Under the pieces are notes generated by a model. It did not search any database. It saw only the letters and a program-made list of their open reading frames with translations, and was not told the origin of the DNA. A stretch of DNA of 64,000 nucleotides from Liolophura sinensis (taxonomy: Eukaryota > Mollusca > Polyplacophora > Chitonida > Chitonidae): contig NC_088295.1 of assembly GCF_032854445.1 (NCBI RefSeq), forward strand, positions 89,140,644 to 89,204,643, read 5' to 3'. Shown piece after piece: positions 57,961-64,000 of this stretch. Each line of letters starts with the position of its first letter. Position 1 is the first letter of the stretch. The position numbers were made by a program, and so were the translations under genes.

Positions 57961-58548
57961 TGAAATCTTATTTAGGACTTTTGAACTATTATTCTAGGTT
58001 CTTGAAGAACCTGTCAGCAGTACTGGCGCCACTGCATGAACTCTTACGTAAACACGTAAAGTGGCAATGGGGTAAACGACAAGAGGACGCTTTCCTTAAG
58101 TCAAAAGGATTGTTACAGTCTTCAGATGTGTTAGTCCACTTCGACCCAAGCAAACCCTGGGTACTGGATTGTGATGCGTCACCATACGGAATTGGGGCAA
58201 TAATCTCTCACAAAACGGCAGACGGAACAGACCGACCTTTGGATTCATGTCGCGCACGCTCTCTACAGCAGAGAAAGGGCATTGTCAGCTGGAGAAAGAG
58301 GCCTTAACCATCGTGTTTGAAGTAAAAAGTTTCATCAATTTCTTTATGGTAGACATTTTACTATAATGAGTGACCAGAAACCATCACTTGGACTGTTGAA
58401 AAAGACCAAGGGAATACCAGCCATGACAGCAGCACGTATCCAGCACTGGGCATTAACTTTGTCAATCTGAGAATATGAGTTAGTCTACAGATCTGTTAAT
58501 TCAAATGCAAACGCAGACGCTTTAAGTCGTTTGCCACTTCCTAATTAA
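57900..58548 (+). pseudogene. Retroelement RNase H domain
   Basis: LKSYLGLLNYYSRFLKNLSA (about 57960-58020) is the connector, followed by DCDASPYGIGAIISH (58170-58215) with the first catalytic aspartate. A frameshift near 58235 moves the rest to another phase (SDQKPSLGLLKKTKG, about 58370), and NANADALSRLP (about 58506-58540) is the usual RNase H end. Confidence 0.85.
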
Positions 58549-58769
58549 TCAGGTGGTGAAAATCCAACAATTCCAGAAGAGAACATTTTACTCATGGAAA
58601 ATTTGGACATGCATAGACTTGTAAACCAAAAAACAGCTCAAGCCATGCACTCAGCGAGGCCTAGTGTTGTCCAGAGTACTAAAATTTGTTCTCCAGGGCT
58701 GGCCAGATAAATGTCAGGAAGCAAACCTGCAACCGTTTTTTCCAAGACGGAGTGAACTCAGTGTACACG

Positions 58770-59558
58770 AGGTACACTGGCTGATTGGGGAGCACGTGTC
58801 ATTGTATCGCCACAGGGACATCAACAGGAACTTCATGTAACTCATCCAGGGATTTCTCGTATGAAAAACCTTGCTAGAAGATATGTGTGATGGCTTAAGA
58901 TGTACAATTAAAGTACACAGTTGTACAGAGTGTCAACTACATCAGCCTACACCTCAGGAAGCACCATTACATCCATGGGAAAGTCCAGGACGACCTTGGT
59001 CCAGAATTCACATCGATTATGCGGAATCATACATGGGGAAATGTTTCTCCTAGTAATAGATTCCAATACAAAGTGGCTGGAAATCTTACCAGCTGATGGA
59101 TTGACTATTAGTTCCATCATTGAGAAACTACAACAGGGTCTATGTTCGCAATTATGGCAAAGGAGAGAAATGGATACCAGCTATTGTGCAGGAAAAGACA
59201 GAAGCTTTGTCTTTCCATGTTCAAACACCAGACAGACGGATCTGTCGTCGACACAAGGACCAGATTCGACTTCGCACTGATATTAGCGATGACAATGCTG
59301 TAGCCATTTCCGGAGAATGTTTCAGATGTTGTTGTGGAGAAATCATTTCCTACATCCGAGACATCATCAGACATCGACATCAACTGCGGTAGTTCTATCT
59401 GTGATAGGCACGTGGAAACTAATAATGTTCAAGAGACTACACCAATCCCTGAACAAGTGCAATCTACCTTCCAGAGGAAGAGTGAGCCAGGAGTGCAGCG
59501 TTATCCTTCACGTGTTAGAGAATCACCCTCTTCAAGTCATCAAGACTATGTTCAGTGA
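58770..59558 (+). pseudogene. Retroelement integrase with deleted catalytic core
   Basis: The HHCC zinc-finger region is split by frameshifts (His near 58780-58850; CTECQLHQPTPQEAPLHPWE near 58927-58985). The core starts with WSRIHIDYAESY (first catalytic aspartate) and continues to IIEKL at about 59125, then passes directly into VYVRNYGKGEKWIPAIVQ (59138-59195), which belongs to the C-terminal domain. The second aspartate and the glutamate of the D,D-35-E triad are missing. The tail ends with RYPSRVRESP and a stop at 59556-59558. Confidence 0.85.
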
Positions 59559-60150
59559 CTCTTAATTGTAGATGTTTAACTTTCCTTTCGGTAATTGTTC
59601 ATGACAAAGAATTACTTTATGTTACACCGATACAAATGGTTCTACTGAGACTGTGAGTAATTAACTTTGTGTCGGGATATTCCAAGTACGAGCCGTACTG
59701 ATGAACATTGATATTATTTCCAGCATATTACCATTGCTAATGTTTTATTTTTTCCATGTTAACATTTCCAATTGTATATCTCGTTTTACTCTGATGCAAT
59801 GTCGCGTAATCCTCCTCATTCCTACCCTTAACTCTACAACTTTAACAACAAATATAAACTAAGATTTATTTTGTTTCATTTCATATTATGTTTTGCAACT
59901 ATGCTGTAGATACGTCCATGAGATATATTGGCCTATATGTAATTAGTAAAGATACGCGCTTCCCATGTGCTGGGAGACTGTAACTTTCATTTGTTCACTT
60001 TATACATACAGTGTTAATGTTTGGTAGTTGCATCTAATTGGTGAGTTATATTGATCAGATATGATCTGTCATCTAAAAGTTGACGAAAGATTTTTTCCGC
60101 GTAAAATTTTACTAGGCACGTATCGATGCACATTTCCCTTTCCACACTCA
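59559..60150. other. 3' flank of the retroelement, no gene
   Basis: AT-rich; might hold the remains of a 3' LTR, but no matching 5' copy was recognised. Confidence 0.35.
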
Positions 60151-60430
60151 GCAATCATGTAGGCAATCAGCTCTTACTCCCCGGATGGAAAAGGTTACGG
60201 TTCAAACCCGGTTTGCTCCTATTCTCACTATTCGGCTTTTGTCTTGATGCCCCTCGTCGGTTTGTTTCTAGTCTTGTCTTTCGCCTATATCGTAAGGGTA
60301 TGTGCATATCACTCGCAGAAAAGTATGCAAGGTAACTTACCAGAGGTGGGTGGTTTAGTGTGCCACACGTAAAGCTGACTCTAGTCATATAAGCGAAAAA
60401 TGCAGTTACCAAAAACCAGCAACCAAGCAA
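60150..60430 (+). mobile_element. Degraded tRNA-derived SINE
   Basis: GGTTACGGTTCAAACCCGG (about 60190) is B-box-like. The region after 60345 (CCAGAGGTGGGTGGTTTAG, then GTCATATAAGCGAAAAATG) resembles the conserved GTCGTATAAGTGAAA part of the other SINE bodies. Head and tail are poorly preserved. Confidence 0.5.
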
Positions 60431-61745
60431 TCGACCTTCTCCTCGGCATCACTCTAAATGTATCTAAACCCTGGGCGCTGGCTGGCTAATCCCAATCTAC
60501 AATTCGCTGATCTTCTTTACTTTAAGTATATTTAACATATCTACATACTTTGAAATCCCATTTTGTCGACTCAACCTAGCAAGCATGTCTTCCTATTACC
60601 CCTGAATCCCACCATAAATCCCGTCACTGGTGTACCTCTGCACATCAGTAACGCTCCTTAGCGATATTTTCAATTCACCCAAAGTGATTTAAGTCTTGGA
60701 GTTATCTAGATTAAATATAAGTTTACGCCATCACTATTTTGTGTACAGAAATCAAGTGATAGCGGTTTCTTTAACATTATCGACGTGGTAATGTATTGTG
60801 AGGACATGAGAGCAATTAATGGAGAAATCAGAGCTTCTGACTGGCTCCTCCCTCTGTGAACAGACACTGTAGTCTTCCGGGGATCACCTATAGTAGGCAG
60901 ATGTATACACCTCATCTGACTGATCATGGTATAATAGAAATGGTGGATTATACCTGTGTATAGAGTGTTTCCAGGCAATGATAAAAACCTGTGAAATAAG
61001 TTATCTACACTTCCATGTGCATGTTTTCTGAACTTTCGCTTTCATCTAGACATGAACTATATCGAGTTGTCGTCATTCCGCTGTCAAGATATCATCAGTC
61101 TGGTGTGAAGACGAGCAAATGAAGAACAGCGCTCAGCTAGATCACCCATCTGTCTGAGTGACCTCCTTCTTACTGTGTCTAAGGCGACATTCATGCCCTT
61201 TGAATTCGTTGCTTATTTTAAGTCCCATCAACAATCGATATATCTGACGACTGAGTGATTCGAAAAAAGTCGATTGATCGATAATTTTAACAGTTAACAA
61301 GCCAACTAATCAGGGAGAGACGAGAAAAGAAAAGAAAAGCATTTGATAGCCAATGAGATAGGAATCAGCTTCATATGGAAAATAAGCCATCGTTAATTGA
61401 CTGGTTAAAATTAGGCATCCCACAACCAACACGCTTATACTGAACACATATACGGTTACCAGACAACACTTGGCGTCCAACTTTGCAAGGAGCTCATCTG
61501 TCAAGCTGTTATCCCGGTATGTGTTATAAATGTTACATAAACCTTCCCACCCACAGGAAAGTCGGCTAGTGTTGACATACACAGATGGACAAGAGCCTAT
61601 GGTCTTCTTCTCGTATGTTATCGTCTACTCACTCAAACTTTAACCCTTATATAACTGGCTGACCCAATGCTGTAAGGACTTATGGTATGTCCTGCCAGAG
61701 AGTTGTGACGTGTTCGGAGTTGATGTTGTACAGTTTACTGTTGGC
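60431..61745. other. No firm gene; weak minus-strand exon candidate
   Basis: The minus strand has a TATATAAG box at 61653-61646 and, about 65 bp on, an open frame (61582-61310, 90 codons, no ATG at its start) with a hydrophobic stretch VTVYVFSISVLVVGCLIL that could span a membrane. No family is recognised. Frames at 60706-60978 and 60167-60430 show nothing. Confidence 0.25.
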
Positions 61746-61746
61746 C

Positions 61747-62884
61747 ATACATGTACATCCATACACCCATCTTCCCACAGACCTAGCTATCCATACACCT
61801 ATCTTCCCACAGACCTGACCATCCATACATCCATCTTCCCACAGACCTAGCCATCCATACACCCATCTTCCCACACACCTAGCCACACATACACCCGTCT
61901 GTCCAAAGACCTAACCATCCATACACCCATCTTCCCACAGACCTAGCCATCCATACACCCATCTGCCCACAGACCTGACCATCCATACACCCATCTGTTC
62001 ACAGACCTAACCATCCATACACCCATCTGTCCACAGACCTAACCATCCATACACCCATCTGTCCACAGACCTTACCATCCATACACCCATCTGTTCATAG
62101 ACCTAACCATCCACACACCCATCTGTCCACGGACCTAACCATCCATACAACCATCTGCCCACAGACCTAACCATCCATACACCTACTTGTCCGTAGACCT
62201 ACCCACACATACGCCCGTCTGTCCACAGACCTAACCATCCATACACCCATCTGTCAACAGACCTAACCATCCATACACCCTTCTGTCCATAGACCTTACC
62301 ATCCATACACCCATCTGTCCATAGACCTAACCATCCATACACCCGTCTGTCCACAGACCTAACCATCCATACACCCATCTGCCCACAGACCTAACCATCC
62401 ATACACCTACCTGTCCGTAGACCTAACCACACATACACCCGTCTGTCCTCAGACCTTATCATCTATTCATCAATCTGTCCGCAGATCTAACCATCCATAC
62501 ACCCATCTGTCCACAGACCTTACCATCCATACACCCATCTGTTCATAGACCTAACCATCCATACACCCGTCTGTCCACAGACCTAACCATCCATACACCC
62601 ATCTACCCACAGACCTAACCATCCATATCTGTCCGTAGACCTAACCACACATACACCCGTCTGTCCACAGACCTAACCATCCATACACCCATCTGCCCAC
62701 AGACCTAATCATCTATACTCCCATCTGCCCTTTGACCTGAACATCCATACACCTATCTGCCCATAGGTCTAACCACCCATACACCATCAGTCCGTAGGCC
62801 CAACCATTCATACACCCATCTGTCCACAGACCTAAATATCTGTACGCCTATCTGTCCACAGAACTAACCATACATACACCCATA
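61747..62884 (+). repeat. 32-bp minisatellite, about 35 copies
   Basis: Unit: CATCCATACACCCATCTGTC, CACAGACCTAAC, with frequent CTGCCC, CTTCCC and CGTCTG variants. Not a multiple of three. The minus strand of the first copies gives a 68-codon Gly/Trp-rich frame (61680-61886) that is an artefact. Confidence 0.95.
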
Positions 62885-62895
62885 TGTACACCTAG

Positions 62896-63197
62896 ACATC
62901 CATGCTCTAATCATCGGTAAACTCAACCGCCTGTACACCCGGACATCCATTTACCAATCTGTCCACAGACCTACCCCCATTTGTCCACAGACCTAACCAT
63001 CCGTACATACATCTGCCTACAGACCCAACCATACATCCACCCATCTGTACACCTAGACATCCATGCTCTAATTATCGATACACTCAACCGCCTGTACACA
63101 CGGACATCCATAGTCTAACCATCAATACACTCAACCGCCTATACACCCGGACATCCATAGTGTAACCATCGACACACTCAACCGCCTATACACCTGG
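62896..63197 (+). repeat. 47-bp repeat, 4 copies, at the edge of the 32-bp array
   Basis: ACATCCATAGTCTAACCATC, AATACACTCAACCGCC, TATACACCCGG. One copy at 62896-62942, three in tandem at 63057-63197; degenerate 32-bp units lie between. The unit shares ACATCCAT and ACACCC with the 32-bp repeat and probably derives from it. Confidence 0.88.
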
Positions 63198-64000
63198 CCC
63201 GCCATACACGCAACCACCCAAACATCAAACGAAGATCACACATAAGCCATATCCTTGAGTGGGTTGTAAAATACAAACAAAATGTGTCAGTGGGATTCTT
63301 TCTTGATCTCTTATCTTTTTTCTTGTAGTGATTAGCCTTTTCTGTTCATCACCACAAGTCAGATGAGAAAAGCTAGGCGAGAAACCCTTCAGGCTATCTC
63401 CTTCACTTTTCATAAACATGTTGATGTAAAATTCAGGTCAGGATGGCTATGATCAGGGTGCAAGCTGCCTTAAGCCATGACGCACGGCATCTGAGTGATG
63501 GGAATATTTGTCGTAGTTTCCTTGTACAGGAAACGATGCCTGCAAGATACTTGCTGGAAAAAGGGTGGATGTCAGATTAGCGCAAAATACTTTTAATACA
63601 TCCGGTTAATTTGAAATGTAGTAGTGGAAGTCACCCGTAAGGCAAGAGGTGACCATAAATGAGGGTTGTGTCCCAGAAATGACACAACTGAAAACTCCAG
63701 AAACTCCGCTCAAGTAAAACTGCTTTATACCACAGCTCGTATCACTACTGAATGATGTCTCCTGTCGGCCTGCATGGTATTCTTACGGCACATCGAAGAT
63801 GAACCCATCCGCATGGCGTGGATACTGGCGGAAACTCACTGTGGTTCATGTGTTACTGCACAAAGTATACTCGTCCAAATGTAGACAAGACGATTTTTAT
63901 CATTTTCAGGAAACATTTTGTACACCGGTATAATCTACCCTGTCCCAAGCACGGTAATACGTCAAAAGGTTGTTCTATATTCCTATAGTCTTTTTTCCGT
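63198..64000. other. No gene recognised
   Basis: Unique sequence to the end of the window; a 64-codon minus-strand frame (63225-63419) shows no motif. Confidence 0.4.

Larger units (their letters stand above)
56372..59558 (+). mobile_element. Decayed Ty3/Gypsy LTR retroelement, internal region
   Basis: In order: gag fragment, zinc knuckle, aspartic protease, reverse transcriptase, RNase H, integrase. This order (RT-RH before integrase) defines Ty3/Gypsy rather than Ty1/Copia. At least two internal deletions and numerous frameshifts. I could not find flanking long terminal repeats by comparing 55.3-56.4 kb with 59.5-60.1 kb, nor a primer-binding site, so the ends are unknown. Confidence 0.88.

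Overview
The window is eukaryotic, non-coding-rich DNA (about 40% GC by eye) from a marine invertebrate, most likely a mollusc. The evidence is a dozen copies or fragments of tRNA-derived SINEs whose body and ATAAATAAAT tail I associate with molluscan genomes, a Ty3/Gypsy retroelement, a LINE with endonuclease and reverse transcriptase, inverted-repeat (MITE-like) elements and an exceptional density of minisatellites. There are no operons, no ribosome binding sites and no convincing complete gene. The species call is inference; the repeat content is read directly from the sequence.

Layout. 1-9.9 kb: a 42-bp minisatellite (1.1-2.2 kb), two old SINEs (3.8-4.8 kb), the best gene candidate of the window (an exon at 5878-6347 with two CxxC pairs ending in a perfect GTAAGT donor), a 77-bp tandem array (6.6-8.0 kb) interrupted by a SINE, a long inverted-repeat element (8.4-9.1 kb) and a full-length SINE with a target-site duplication (9.43-9.76 kb). 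9.99-51.4 kb: one large structure, at least six head-to-tail diverged copies (A-F) of a non-coding unit of roughly 6.5-7.3 kb, recognisable by the same series of landmark sequences recurring in the same order. Individual copies carry their own insertions (LINE in D, a 1.3-kb unknown insert between B and C, a 1.2-kb insert in E), deletions (C is short) and private minisatellites. 51.8-52.5 kb: a second inverted-repeat element with a 10-bp direct flanking repeat. 52.5-56.4 kb: largely featureless. 56.4-59.6 kb: a decayed Ty3/Gypsy pol region. 60.2-60.4 kb: a degraded SINE. 61.7-63.2 kb: a 32-bp and a 47-bp minisatellite. 63.2-64 kb: nothing recognised.

How it fits together. Nothing here looks like a pathway. 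The story is structural: an ancient multi-kilobase tandem duplication of non-coding DNA, already carrying SINE relics when it was duplicated, in which each copy later acquired different transposons and different short tandem repeats, twice at the same relative place. Most long open frames in the window come from minisatellites whose unit length is a multiple of three (14, 15, 12, 6, 18 and 10 codons) and are open on more than one frame or strand; they should not be read as proteins, with one possible exception: the 18-residue proline-rich repeat at 35.9-37.1 kb, which lies directly downstream of a LINE ORF1-like domain in the same orientation.
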